A stretch of 64,000 nucleotides of DNA. Origin: Micrococcales bacterium (GTDB lineage Bacteria > Actinomycetota > Actinomycetes > Actinomycetales > Microbacteriaceae). Below are positions 8,671 through 17,315 of the stretch, one piece after another (within the stretch, counting starts at the first letter, position 1; the number at the start of each line of letters is the position of its first letter). The DNA lies in NCBI GenBank assembly GCA_016212425.1, contig JACRGJ010000015.1, positions 1 through 64,000 of the forward strand, in the 5' to 3' direction. The notes beneath the pieces are model-generated. The model saw nothing but the letters and a program-made list of their open reading frames with translations. It made no database searches and was not told the origin of the DNA. The position numbers were made by a program, and so were the translations under genes.

Positions 8671-8700
8671 GGTTCAGGGTCCCTCGGGGTCAGGGTCCGC

Positions 8701-9786
8701 TCAGCGGCGGTCGGGGTCGGCGTCCGCGCCGCGGCTCTCGCGCAGCGCCCGGCCGGCCGCGACATCCTTCTCGCGCTGCGCCGCCTTCTTGTCGCTCTGG
8801 CGCGTGTCGCGGGGCGGCAGCTGGATGGACTCCTCCGCCGTCAGTCCGGCCTGCAGTTCGCGTCCGCGCTCCAGCTCGGCGTCGAGCTCGGCCCCGAACA
8901 GCAGCGCGTTGTTGCTGATCCAGATCCACAGGAGGAAGACGATCACGCCGCCGATGGAGCCGTAGGTGGCGTTGTAGCTGGCGAAGTTCGCCGCGTAGAC
9001 CGCGAACGCCACGGATGCGATCGCCCAGACCACAAGCGCGACGACCGAGCCGATGCTGGTCCAGCGGAATTTCGGCTGCTTCACGTTCGGGGTCGCCCAG
9101 TACAGCAGCGCGAGCACCGCCACGGCGAGCACGACGATGATCAGCCACTTCGCGACGCCCCAGATCCCGACGGCGACGTCGCCGAGGCCGAGAGCCGATC
9201 CCGCGCGATCGGCGACCGGCCCGCTGAGTGCGACGACCACCGCCGCCACGACGGCGGCGACGAGCGCGGCCACGGTGACGAGCAGCATGACGGGGCGCAG
9301 CTTCCAGAACGGGCGCCCCTCCGGGATCTCGTAGATGCGGTTCATCGCGCGCGAGAACGCGGTGACGTAGCCCGAGGCCGACCAGACCGCACCCACGACG
9401 CCGATCACGAGAGCCAATCCGGCGCCGGGCGACTGGGTCAGGTTCCGGATGATGCCGCGGAGCGCGTCGAGGGACTGCTGCGGCGCGAGCCCGCCGACCA
9501 GGGAGATGAGCGCGTCGGTGGTCCGCTGCGGATCCCCGAAGAGACCGAGCAGCGACACGAAGGCGAGCAGGGCGGGGAACACGGCGAGCACCGCGTAGTA
9601 GGTGAGCGATGCGGCGAGATCGGTGGCCTGATCGGCCGAGAACTCACGGAGCGTCTTTTTCAGCACGTAGCCCCACGACGGCTTCGTCATGTCGGCAGGG
9701 GAGTCCGGCTTGCGGTCGTCCTCGGGATCGGGCGCGGACGTGCCGCTTCGGCTGGAGTCGCGGGGGGAATCGGGGGAGGCAGTCAT
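8701..9786 (-). CDS. YihY/BrkB family membrane protein
   Basis: About 361 residues with six hydrophobic segments; the family core begins at SWGYVLKKTLREF and continues LAASLTYYAVLAVFPALLA, the conserved first membrane segment. The later GGVIVFLLWIWISNNALLFG segment closes the domain. The C-terminal 60 residues are charged and probably cytoplasmic. YihY/BrkB proteins are inner-membrane proteins of uncertain function (sometimes confused with RNase BN). The ATG at 9786 is given; an in-frame GTG at 9810 would add eight residues, and neither has a strong ribosome-binding site. It is convergent with the APC permease. Confidence 0.85.
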   Translation of the reverse strand: MTASPDSPRDSSRSGTSAPDPEDDRKPDSPADMTKPSWGYVLKKTLREFSADQATDLAASLTYYAVLAVFPALLAFVSLLGLFGDPQRTTDALISLVGGLAPQQSLDALRGIIRNLTQSPGAGLALVIGVVGAVWSASGYVTAFSRAMNRIYEIPEGRPFWKLRPVMLLVTVAALVAAVVAAVVVALSGPVADRAGSALGLGDVAVGIWGVAKWLIIVVLAVAVLALLYWATPNVKQPKFRWTSIGSVVALVVWAIASVAFAVYAANFASYNATYGSIGGVIVFLLWIWISNNALLFGAELDAELERGRELQAGLTAEESIQLPPRDTRQSDKKAAQREKDVAAGRALRESRGADADPDRR

Positions 9787-10006
9787 CGCGCTGGCGACGG
9801 TAATCCGCACGGCGCCCCGGGATCACCCGCTTGCGCTCGGAGACCGGATGGTCTAGCGAACTCCGCGCGGGCGTGATTGTGATCGTCGGAACGCTGATCG
9901 TCAAGGCCCCCGACAGGGGGAGCCCCCCGACGTACCGTACCCAGGCGGCCATGCTGGCCGCGCCGTCGTGCACAGCGCGGCGACGACACACCACGAAGGG
10001 ACGACC

Positions 10007-10693
10007 ATGTCCACCTACAGCTTCCCGCCGGGCGATCCGAACGGCCAGGGCGATTCCGACAGCACCGCGAACGGGTTCGAAGGGCCGCTCGGCGGCTATC
10101 CCGATCCCGCTGCGCCTCCGGCTGACTACGACGGCTCCCCGGTCGACGACATCCGCGCCGCCGACGGCGGCCAGGACGCCGGCCAGGGCTCCGCGACCGG
10201 CACCGCCTCCGCGGTCGCCGGAGAGGCGCAGGATGCGGCCAAGCACGTCGCCGGCACCGCGAAGGACGAAGCAGCGGGTGTCGTTCAGGAGGCGAAGAGC
10301 CGCACCCGCGACCTCTACCACCAGACCACCGCCGAGCTCCGTGACCAGGCGGGCACCCAGCAGCAGCGGGTCGCCGAGGGTCTGCGCACGGTGGGCCAGC
10401 AGCTCGGCTCGATGGCCGACAGCGGCGACCAGGGCGTCGCATCCGACGTGGTGCGACAGGCGTCGCAGCGGGTCGGTGCCGCCGCGCAGTGGCTCGAGAG
10501 CCGCGATCCGGGCTCCCTCCTGAGCGAGCTGCGCCGCTTCGCGTCGCGCCGTCCCGGCACGTTCATCGCGGTGGCGGCGGTCGGTGGCGTGGTCGCCGGC
10601 CGGCTCACGAAGTCGCTGGTGGAGAATGCCCGATCCGACAGCGGCTCCTCGGCGGGGTCAACGACGGCGCACGACTTCGACGGACGGGCGTGA
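10007..10693 (+). CDS. Amphipathic helical envelope/stress protein
   Basis: A 228-residue protein: an acidic Gly/Pro/Asp-rich first 60 residues, then a long Ala/Gln/Glu helical region (TKDE, EAKSRTRDLYHQTTAELRDQA), then one hydrophobic segment TFIAVAAVGGVVAGRLTKSL near the C-terminus. This layout matches proteins that precede holin-like and DUF3618 genes in actinobacterial stress clusters. I know of no assigned activity. The ATG at 10007 is preceded by GAAGGGA. Stop and next start are 4 bp apart, and the three genes 10007-11617 form one operon. Confidence 0.8.
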   Translation: MSTYSFPPGDPNGQGDSDSTANGFEGPLGGYPDPAAPPADYDGSPVDDIRAADGGQDAGQGSATGTASAVAGEAQDAAKHVAGTAKDEAAGVVQEAKSRTRDLYHQTTAELRDQAGTQQQRVAEGLRTVGQQLGSMADSGDQGVASDVVRQASQRVGAAAQWLESRDPGSLLSELRRFASRRPGTFIAVAAVGGVVAGRLTKSLVENARSDSGSSAGSTTAHDFDGRA

Positions 10694-10697
10694 CTGC

Positions 10698-11099
10698 ATG
10701 AGTGACCCCTCGGAGAAGGCCGCCACCACTTCGCTGGGCGACCTGCTCGGCGAGGTCTCTCGAGACCTCTCGACGCTGTTCCGCAAGGAGGTCGAGCTCG
10801 CCAAGGCCGAGCTGACCGAGTCGGCCAAGCGCGCCGGCAAGGGCGCGGGCATGTACGGGGGCGCCGGCGTCGCCGGGCTGTACGTGCTGCTGTTCCTCTC
10901 GATCGCCGCGTGGTGGGGTCTCGGTTACCTGGTCGGCAACGCCTGGTCGGCGCTCATCGTGGCCGGGGTCTACGCGATCGTCGCGCTGATCCTGTTCCTG
11001 CGAGGCAAGAAGCAGATCGAATCCATCCAGGGGGCTCCGCGCACGGTGGAGTCCGTCAAGAAGATCCCTGAGACCCTGAAGCCAGGAGGCACATCATGA
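10698..11099 (+). CDS. Holin-like (actinobacterial superfamily III) membrane protein
   Basis: 133 residues: an amphipathic N-terminal helix (LGDLLGEVSRDLSTLFRKEVELAKAELTE) followed by two membrane segments (AGLYVLLFLSIAAWWGLGYL and ALIVAGVYAIVALILFL). This is the family labelled phage holin or DUF1469 in databases, but here it is a chromosomal envelope protein between two helical stress-type proteins, not a lysis gene. It starts at the ATG at 10698, 4 bp after the previous stop, and its own stop overlaps the next start (ATGA). Confidence 0.85.
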   Translation: MSDPSEKAATTSLGDLLGEVSRDLSTLFRKEVELAKAELTESAKRAGKGAGMYGGAGVAGLYVLLFLSIAAWWGLGYLVGNAWSALIVAGVYAIVALILFLRGKKQIESIQGAPRTVESVKKIPETLKPGGTS

Positions 11100-11617
11100 G
11101 CAACCCCGACGCGATCCGCGACGACATCGAGAACACCAGGGCCGAGCTGGGCTACGACGTCGACGCCCTCGCCGACAAGGTGCGGCCCTCGAGCATCGCC
11201 CACCGCGAGGCCGAGAAGGTGAAGTCCCGCTTCGCCTCCGTCAAGGAGTCGGTGATGGGTTCCGCCCACTCCGGCACGAGCTCGGTGACGGACGCCGGCC
11301 AAACCGCTGTCGCGAAGGCGAAGGGCAATCCGCTGGCCGTCGGGCTGATCGCCTTCGGTGCCGGGTGGCTGATCTCCTCGCTGATCCCGGCATCCGACGC
11401 CGAGCGGGATCTGGCGGAGACCGCGAAAGAGAAGGCGGAGCCGCTGGTGGAGAAGGCGAAGGGTGCGGCGCAGGATGCGGCCCAGAACCTCAAGGAGCCG
11501 GCGATGGACGCGGTGAACGCGGTCAAGGACCGCGCCACCGACGCGGCCTCGACGGTGAAGGACGAGGCGCAGGGCTCCGCGTCCGACCTGCGCGAGTCGG
11601 CCACCGACCGCCCGTAG
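11096..11617 (+). CDS. DUF3618 protein
   Basis: 173 residues. The N-terminus (DAIRDDIENTRAELGYDVDALADKV) is the DUF3618 signature. A hydrophobic segment NPLAVGLIAFGAGWLISSLI follows at about 77-96, and the C-terminal half is a long Lys/Glu/Ala helix with repeated KDRATDAASTVKDEAQ-like 11-mers, similar to LEA proteins. It is probably a membrane-tethered helical protein linked to envelope stress or desiccation, as inferred from composition. It overlaps the holin-like gene by 4 bp and is followed by a strong terminator. Confidence 0.85.
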   Translation: MSNPDAIRDDIENTRAELGYDVDALADKVRPSSIAHREAEKVKSRFASVKESVMGSAHSGTSSVTDAGQTAVAKAKGNPLAVGLIAFGAGWLISSLIPASDAERDLAETAKEKAEPLVEKAKGAAQDAAQNLKEPAMDAVNAVKDRATDAASTVKDEAQGSASDLRESATDRP

Positions 11618-11644
11618 CCGGTGGGCGGAGGCGAGAGACATCGC

Positions 11645-11685
11645 CCGGAGGCGCCTCGCCGCGAGCAGCGGCGGGGCGCCTCCGG
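11645..11685. terminator. Bidirectional terminator hairpin
   Basis: 18-nt arms at 11645-11662 and 11668-11685 are complementary apart from one wobble position and enclose a 5-nt loop. The hairpin lies between the convergent DUF3618 and antiporter genes and is followed on the plus strand by ctctctt. Confidence 0.85.
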
Positions 11686-11701
11686 CTCTCTTGTGCCGGA
11701 G

Positions 11702-12958
11702 TCAGTCCCGGCGCCCCGGCAGAGCGGCAACGGCCAAGGGGCGGAGGTCGCGGCGATGTGCGATCACGAAGCCGATCGCCGTCAGGACGTAGACCACCGA
11801 GATGATGTAGCGGGCCTGTTGATCGGGCAGCACGAACTGCGCCGCGAACAGCACCAGGAGCAGAAGTGCTTTCGCGCCGCTGAGCCGGAGATTGAGGAGC
11901 ACCGCGATCCCGAGCACCGTCTGTGCCGTGGTGAGCACGAACTCCTCCACCTGACGCGAGTCGAGGGGGAGCCCGGCGGCCTGCCCCCCGCCGAGCGCGT
12001 AGGCGATCGGCAGGGTGGCGATCAGGAGGGTCCACTGGTTGAGCTTCGCCGCGAGCAGGGCACCCATCCCATCGTCCGCGCGTGATCGCAGGGCGAAGGT
12101 GATCGCGACGAGCACCTCCGGTGATTCCGAGGCGAGGGGGGCTAGCCACTGCACCAGAAGGAATCGATCGACACCGAGTTGCCCGCCGGCCTGCACCAGC
12201 GCCTGACCGAAAGGCTCGGCAGCGGAGAGGATCACTACGGCTGCCGCGAGGAACAGCAACCCGACGAGGATGCGGCGCCGGGTCCGCGGTTGGGCGGCGA
12301 CGGTGGCGGCGACACCCACCAGTTCCTCCTCGGACTCCTCGCTGCCCCGGATGCGCCACAGGTAGGCGATGAACAAGCCGCCGAGGATCACCGCGTCGTA
12401 CCAGGCGAGTCGTCGGGTGAGCGGAATCACCAGTGCGTAGAGCGTGGCGGCGCCGAGAAAGAGCAACTCGATCCGACGGTGCCCGGCCAGCAGCACCCCA
12501 TCCTTCGGCCAGCTGATCGCCGCTTCACCGCCGGCGCGGCGGCTGCGCCGTAGCGCCCAGATGGCGACGAAGACGAGCACCGGCCACGCCACACCGATCA
12601 GAAGACGATTCGCTCCTGTCATGTTCGCCGTCGCGTACGCGGCGTAGGACGGGTCGCTACCAGCCCGGAATGCGAAGAAGATGTCGACGGCGTATTCGGG
12701 CAAGATCGCCACCAGGGACAGCAGCGCCAGCGCCAGGCTCCCGGAGATGTCGGCTCGCACCGCCTCTGCGGCCCACATGAGCAGAGCCACTGACGCGAGA
12801 ACCCCGACTCCGAAGACCAGGACCGCGATCACGGGGCTCAGTTCGACTCCGGCGATCCGGAGCGTGACAGCCGGTGCTCCCAGCACCAGGGCCGCCACGA
12901 CACGGAGGGTCGCGGTGCGACCGCTGATCACCTGGTCGTCGTCGCGGACCTCGCTCAT
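11702..12958 (-). CDS. Sodium/calcium exchanger-type (CaCA) cation antiporter
   Basis: A 418-residue membrane antiporter. The two alpha repeats of the CaCA superfamily are visible: LVAILPEYAVDIFFAFRAG in the first half and LAPLASESPEVLVAITFALR in the second, each holding the ion-coordinating Glu. About 10-11 hydrophobic segments are predicted by eye. The ATG at 12958 overlaps the stop of the upstream ArsR gene (ATGA), so the two are coupled. Because that regulator has a CmtR-like Cd/Pb cysteine set, the exported ion could be a divalent metal such as Cd(II) rather than Ca(II). That is inference. Confidence 0.85.
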   Translation of the reverse strand: MSEVRDDDQVISGRTATLRVVAALVLGAPAVTLRIAGVELSPVIAVLVFGVGVLASVALLMWAAEAVRADISGSLALALLSLVAILPEYAVDIFFAFRAGSDPSYAAYATANMTGANRLLIGVAWPVLVFVAIWALRRSRRAGGEAAISWPKDGVLLAGHRRIELLFLGAATLYALVIPLTRRLAWYDAVILGGLFIAYLWRIRGSEESEEELVGVAATVAAQPRTRRRILVGLLFLAAAVVILSAAEPFGQALVQAGGQLGVDRFLLVQWLAPLASESPEVLVAITFALRSRADDGMGALLAAKLNQWTLLIATLPIAYALGGGQAAGLPLDSRQVEEFVLTTAQTVLGIAVLLNLRLSGAKALLLLVLFAAQFVLPDQQARYIISVVYVLTAIGFVIAHRRDLRPLAVAALPGRRD

Positions 12959-13422
12959 CGCGCCGCTCCTGTCAGCCACCGGGTGCGGTCGACTCCAAGG
13001 CGTTCGGGCGGAGAGTCGCCCGACCGTTCGGGCGGAGAGTCGCCCGACCGTCGTCGCGCATTGGGCCGGTTCTTCCCTGCTGCCTCCCCGTAGTTCGGAC
13101 ACTGATCCAGGTCCGACCCGGTCGCACGGAGGAGAATCTCGGCCGAGGCCAGCAGGTCGAGGAGATGGGGGGAGGCCAGCGAATAGAAGACCTGCCGGCC
13201 CTCCGCACGTCCGACCACCAGGCCGCACTCACGAAGACACGCCACGTGAGCCGATACGGACGACTGAGCTAAGGAAAGCATTCGCGTCAGGTCGGCGACG
13301 CGGGCTTCTCCGCCAACAAGCACCTCCAGGATCGCGAGGCGCGTGGAGTCGGCGAGGCTGCGGAACAGCATCGCGACGGGGATCGTCTGGGCGCACGGGG
13401 GCGCGGTCGGGATCATCGGCAC
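12955..13422 (-). CDS. ArsR family metal sensor, CmtR-like
   Basis: A 155-residue winged-helix repressor (DLTRMLSLAQSSVSAHVACLRECGLV is the helix-turn-helix). Cys62, Cys66 and Cys108 reproduce the arrangement of the Cd(II)/Pb(II) sensor CmtR (57, 61, 102), and EGRQVFYSLA matches the same protein's wing. It is coupled by a 4-bp overlap to the antiporter it presumably controls. A -10-like tatcat (minus strand, 13429-13434) sits only about six bases before the GTG at 13422, which suggests a leaderless mRNA; an ATG at 13416 is the alternative. The C-terminal tail holds two copies of SGDSPPER from a 24-bp duplication. Confidence 0.85.
   Translation of the reverse strand: MPMIPTAPPCAQTIPVAMLFRSLADSTRLAILEVLVGGEARVADLTRMLSLAQSSVSAHVACLRECGLVVGRAEGRQVFYSLASPHLLDLLASAEILLRATGSDLDQCPNYGEAAGKNRPNARRRSGDSPPERSGDSPPERLGVDRTRWLTGAAR
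13001..13048. repeat. 24-bp perfect tandem duplication in the ArsR gene tail
   Basis: Positions 13001-13024 and 13025-13048 are identical 24-nt units starting cgttcgggcggagagtcgcc. They add eight codons each to the disordered C-terminal tail of the ArsR regulator without changing frame. Confidence 0.9.
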
Positions 13423-13486
13423 CCGGCGATGATAGCGATGAGGCGCGATGATGAAAACCCCGCGGAGGCCCGCACCTGCCGCGCCC

Positions 13487-13906
13487 TCAGCGGGACGGCG
13501 TGCGCAGAGTTCCCTTCACCGCCAGGATGTCCTCCTTGACGCTTGCGAGCGAGTCGGTCGGCAGGGGGGGAACTCCTGTCCTCAGTCGTCGGACCCCCAC
13601 GATCACCAGGGTCGCCGCCAAGAGCAGCAGGGCGCCGGCGACGATCAGCGCCGCCAGCCAGCGCGGCACGACGAGGTCGAGCCCGTCGATCGCCGCCGTG
13701 ACCAGCGCGCCCAGCGCGAACAGCGCCAGGATCCCGCCCCCGACAGTGAGCCCGGCGCCAACCCCGGCGGCCTTGAGCTTGCCGGTCAACTCATCCCGGG
13801 CGGAGCGCACCTCGTCGCGGATGAGCCGCCTTACGAGATCCGGGATGCTCCGCAGCAGCGAGGTGAGACGCGGACGCCCCGTGCGCTCCTCGTCGCCGTC
13901 AGGCAT
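13487..13906 (-). CDS. Holin-like membrane protein, second copy type
   Basis: 139 residues with the same design as the gene at 10698: an amphipathic region (SIPDLVRRLIRDEVRSARDELTGKL), then two membrane segments (LTVGGGILALFALGALVTAAIDGL and WLAALIVAGALLLLAATLVIV) and a short basic tail. The sequence is clearly different, so this is a paralogue and not a recent duplicate. The ATG at 13906 lies within the end of the upstream YtxH-like gene (8-bp overlap). It is probably an envelope protein; the function is unassigned. Confidence 0.78.
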   Translation of the reverse strand: MPDGDEERTGRPRLTSLLRSIPDLVRRLIRDEVRSARDELTGKLKAAGVGAGLTVGGGILALFALGALVTAAIDGLDLVVPRWLAALIVAGALLLLAATLVIVGVRRLRTGVPPLPTDSLASVKEDILAVKGTLRTPSR

Positions 13907-14249
13907 CGCGCCTGGGGGACTCGCCCGGGGCCTCCGACGTGGCCACGTCGGAGGACTCCGCCGCGTCCGCCCCGCCTGAGGACTCCGAAGCGTCGGAGGG
14001 ATCCGAGCCCGGCAGCTTGTCCGCGGCGGCCGTGGCCGCCTTCTTGCCGACCTGAGCGACCTTCTCACCCACGATCGGAACTTTGTCCTTCACGAACTCG
14101 CGCGCCGACTCGACCGAGTTCTGCACCGCCGGTGCCTTCCACAGGTCTTCGGCGCGGCCCTTCAGCTTGACGTAGGCCTGACGGCCCTGGCGGGTGCCGA
14201 CGACGTAGCCGACGGCTGCTCCGACGACGAACAAGAACTTTCCTCGCAT
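13899..14249 (-). CDS. YtxH-like membrane protein
   Basis: 116 residues. The N-terminus MRGKFLFVVGAAVGYVVGTR is a single membrane segment followed by the conserved GRQAYVKLKGRAEDLW stretch seen in actinobacterial YtxH-domain proteins. A Lys/Ala helical middle and an acidic Ser/Glu-rich tail follow. It is probably anchored in the membrane with the helix in the cytoplasm. It overlaps the holin-like gene downstream by 8 bp, and the minus-strand set 14509-13487 forms a second stress-type cluster. Confidence 0.8.
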   Translation of the reverse strand: MRGKFLFVVGAAVGYVVGTRQGRQAYVKLKGRAEDLWKAPAVQNSVESAREFVKDKVPIVGEKVAQVGKKAATAAADKLPGSDPSDASESSGGADAAESSDVATSEAPGESPRRDA

Positions 14250-14281
14250 GATTTCTCCTTCGTGGGGGTGGGGGTGGTCGA

Positions 14282-14509
14282 TCAGCCGTCCACGGGTTCG
14301 CGGCCCGGCACGTGCAACTCGACGCCTTCGAGGTCGATGTCGCCGGCGTCGTCGGGCCCGCCCTCGCCCGGGGCGACGCGCACCGCGTCGCGGTCGACGT
14401 CGTCGACATCCGGATCCGCGGTCTCGGACTGCCGCACCGCCGTCTCGCTCTCGCTCGCGGGACTGTAGCTCATGTCCTTCTCGGTGAGGTGGTCGTCTCG
14501 TGTCGTCAT
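14282..14509 (-). CDS. Small acidic hypothetical protein
   Basis: A 75-residue, strongly acidic protein (MTTRDDHLTEKDMSYSPASE at the start; DPDVDDVDRDAVRV in the middle) with no hydrophobic segment. The ATG at 14509 follows GAAGG. The gene lies 32 bp upstream of the YtxH-like gene on the same strand and is probably co-transcribed with it. It looks disordered and is not recognised. A shorter start at the internal Met (MSYSPAS) is possible. Confidence 0.6.
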   Translation of the reverse strand: MTTRDDHLTEKDMSYSPASESETAVRQSETADPDVDDVDRDAVRVAPGEGGPDDAGDIDLEGVELHVPGREPVDG

Positions 14510-14608
14510 CCGGAACCTTCCCTGCTGAGTCGTCGAGCGGGCCACGTTACGCCGCGGTCCGGGCGGCACGGCGGGACGGGACGGACGCCCAGAGACCGGG
14601 AAGGGTGC

Positions 14609-15262
14609 TCAGCCCGCGGCGCGGTGCCGGCGGATGCGTCGGATGACCAGCCAGAGCACGAGGGCGGCCAGCGCAGCGTAGACGACCCAGTTGAGCAGAC
14701 CCGAGTACTGGTCGACGAGCTCGTACTGGCGCCCGAGCAGCGATCCGAGGCCGACCAGCAGCCCGTTCCAGACGGCGCTTCCGACGATCGTGAAGATGCT
14801 GAAGCGCAGCAACGGCATCCGCTCGGCGCCGGCCGGCAGCGAGATGACCGAGCGGACCCCGGGCACCAGCCGACCGACGAGCACCGAGACGCTGCCATGC
14901 CGGCGGAACCACGCCGTCGCCTTCTCGAAGTCCGACGCGTCGACCAGCGGCAGCCTCGCGAGGAGTCGCACGGAGCGGTCGTGCCCGAGCCGAGCGGCGA
15001 GGGCGTAGAGCACGAGCGCGCCCAGGTACGACCCGAGCGTCGCGGCCAGGATCGCAAGCCAGAGGTTCATCGAGCCGGTGGAGCTGATGAATCCCGCCAG
15101 TGGCAGGACGATCTCGCTGGGGATGGGCGGGAAGACGGTCTCGACGAGGGTGAGGGCCGCCACCCCCGGCTCGCCCACCGCCTCCATCACCCCCGCGGAG
15201 AGCCCGACCAGGCCGCCGAGCTGACTGGGATCGGGCTGGCCGACAGCGAAGGTACTCATCAC
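14609..15262 (-). CDS. DedA family membrane protein
   Basis: 217 residues, a DedA/SNARE-associated membrane protein thought to act in phospholipid flipping and envelope homeostasis. ETVFPPIPSEIVLPLAGFI at about 41-59 carries the conserved acidic residues, and GRLVPGVRSVISLPAG is the family's re-entrant arginine motif. Four to five hydrophobic segments are present, and the protein ends in the basic tail RRIRRHRAAG. It is an independent gene on the minus strand between the small acidic protein and the frameshifted ABC permease. Confidence 0.9.
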   Translation of the reverse strand: MMSTFAVGQPDPSQLGGLVGLSAGVMEAVGEPGVAALTLVETVFPPIPSEIVLPLAGFISSTGSMNLWLAILAATLGSYLGALVLYALAARLGHDRSVRLLARLPLVDASDFEKATAWFRRHGSVSVLVGRLVPGVRSVISLPAGAERMPLLRFSIFTIVGSAVWNGLLVGLGSLLGRQYELVDQYSGLLNWVVYAALAALVLWLVIRRIRRHRAAG

Positions 15263-15379
15263 CGCGACGCTAGGGCAGGAGTCCGAGCGGGAGCCGAGCG
15301 CGTCGGCGCCGCTCCGCCGCGCGACCGTCCGCTCGGGAGTCCGGCGGTCTGCGGCTCTCCGGTGGCGCGGCGCCGAGGG

Positions 15380-16611
15380 TCAATACCGGATGGCGTCGAT
15401 CGGCTTGACCCGCACCGCCACGAGCGCTGGCAGCAGCCCGGCGAGCGCTCCGACGCCGGCGGCGACGGCGAGCCCCAGGAGTGCGGCCGAGAACGGGAAG
15501 GCCGGCACATCCTGCAGCCCCGCGTTGGAGGTGAGCCAGTCGGTGACCCACGGGTTCTTCAGCGCGAGGATCGCGAGGATCACCCCGACCACGCCCGCCG
15601 CCACCGTCGCGACGACGCTCTCCATCATCACCCCGAAGAACACCCTCGCCGCGGTCGCGCCGAAGCTGCGCCGGATGCCGATCTCGCGGATGCGGGTGCG
15701 CACCGTGACCATCGAGATGTTGAGCAGCCCGAGCGCCGCGAGGATCAGGATGAGGCTTGCCGCCCCGGCGACCACGACCTTCAGCAGCAGAAGCGGATCG
15801 GCTCCGTTGTAGGCGGCGTAGTCGGAGCGGTTCACATCGATGCTCCAGCCCTCGCCGACCTGACGCCGCAGGTCCGACCGGATGCGGGTGGTGAGGACGC
15901 GCGATTCGGCGACCGGAACCCAGGCCTGGTAGCTGACGCCGCCGTCCGCGCTCGCGCCCGGCGGCTGCAGGGCCGTCCAGGCGTCCGCCAGCATCAGCGC
16001 GCTCGGATTCTCCGGCGTGCCTCCCGGGGTCACCCCGACGATCACCGCCGTGACGGCGGAGGGCGCGACCAGGGTGAGCGAGGGGTGGGACCGCAGCGGA
16101 GGGAGCCGAGAGCCTTCCAGAACGCGGAGTCGATGATGATCGCCGGGGCGAGCCGGCGAGCATCCGTTGCGCGGAACCAGCCGCCCTCCACCACCCGGCT
16201 GCGGTACATCGCCCCGTACGCCCGGGACACCGCGAGCACCTGGACGGATCTGGTGCCATCGGGCAGGGCGGCGGCCGAGCTGCCGTAGATCACCGGACTC
16301 CAGTACCGCACGCCGTAGCGGGCCATCTCCCCGGCGAAGAGGGCGCCGAAATCCCCGGTGTACACCGCGCTGCCGTCGCCCCCGTTCTGGTACGGCGGAT
16401 TGACGGTGAGCATCGCGGGGCGTCCCCCGCCGCGCTCGAGCGACTCGGTCACCGCCTGCTGCGCCACCTGGCCCACCGCGATGACCCCGGTGAGCGCGAG
16501 CACCGCCAGGGCGACCCCGATGAGGCTCATGATTACCCGCGCCTTGTGGCTGCGGAACTCGGCCCACGCCTCCAGGGTCGATCCGACGAGGAAGGTCGGG
16601 ATGCCGCTCAC
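15380..16611 (-). pseudogene. MacB/FtsX-type ABC permease with frameshift
   Basis: The first part (from the ATG at 16611, MSGIPTFLVGSTLEAWAEFR, a membrane segment and the extracellular MacB-like domain) reads in one frame to about 16100 and would then run off into unrelated sequence. The second part, starting at about PPLRSHPSLTLVAPSAV and ending with three membrane segments and VRVKPIDAIRY, is in another frame. The switch fits loss of one G from the run at 16101-16103 (CCC on the coding strand). Both parts are otherwise well conserved, so either a recent mutation or a sequencing error is possible. The start overlaps the ATPase gene by 4 bp. Confidence 0.78.
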
Positions 16612-17315
16612 GCGCCGACTCCGACGCCCGCGGTGGTGAGCGCGGTGAGTCGCCCGGCATCGAGCCGGTAGTGCCGGCGGGCCAGCGCGGCCACGTTCGG
16701 GTCGTGGGTGATGGTGATGAGTGCGGCCCCGGATGCCTCCACCACCTCGTCCAGCAGACGCATCACCGTCTCGCCGGTCTCCACGTCCAAGGCGCCGGTG
16801 GGCTCGTCGGCGAGGATCAGCCGCGGGCCGCGGACGAGCGCGCGGGCGATGGCGACGCGCTGCTGCTCGCCGCCGGAGAGCCGGGCCGGGGTGGAGTGCA
16901 TCCGCTCCCCGAGGCCGACCCGCTCGAGCATCCGGGTGGCGATCGCCTGGCGGCGCCAGAACTGCCGTCCCGGCGCGTACAGAAGAGGAGTGAGCGCGTT
17001 CTCCAGCGCGGTCCGGCCGGGCAGCAGGTTGAACTGCTGGAAGATGAAGCCCACGTCGCGGCCGCGCCGCAGGTCGCGCTGGCGCGCGGACATCCGCTCG
17101 AGGGGGACCTCGTCGAACACCAGTCGGCCCGAGGTGGGTTCGTCGAGAAGGCCGAGCAGGTTCAGCAGGGTCGACTTGCCGCTGCCGGACCGGCCGACGA
17201 TCGAGACGTGGTCGCCGACCTCGACCTCCAGGTCGACGCCGCGCAGGATCTCCAGCGGCGGTGCGTCCGGCAGCTCGACCGTGCGGGTCACGCCCTCCAG
17301 GCGCAGCAGGCTCAT
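16608..17315 (-). CDS. ABC transporter ATP-binding protein, MacB/LolD type
   Basis: 235 residues. Walker A GRSGSGKST, the Q-loop FIFQQFNLLPGRTALEN, the signature LSGGEQQRVAIARAL and Walker B LILADEPTGALD are all intact, as in LolD/MacB ATPases. It energises the permease encoded directly downstream (4-bp overlap). The ATG at 17315 overlaps the stop of the adaptor gene (ATGA). The three genes 18310-15380 form an export operon for a peptide, antibiotic or lipid; the cargo is unknown. If the permease is truly broken, this ATPase has lost its own partner. Confidence 0.9.
   Translation of the reverse strand: MSLLRLEGVTRTVELPDAPPLEILRGVDLEVEVGDHVSIVGRSGSGKSTLLNLLGLLDEPTSGRLVFDEVPLERMSARQRDLRRGRDVGFIFQQFNLLPGRTALENALTPLLYAPGRQFWRRQAIATRMLERVGLGERMHSTPARLSGGEQQRVAIARALVRGPRLILADEPTGALDVETGETVMRLLDEVVEASGAALITITHDPNVAALARRHYRLDAGRLTALTTAGVGVGA

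Noticed and set aside
10698-13906. Prophage lysis genes because of the holin label
   Set aside because: No endolysin, structural, integrase or terminase genes are nearby; the family members in actinobacteria are commonly chromosomal envelope proteins.
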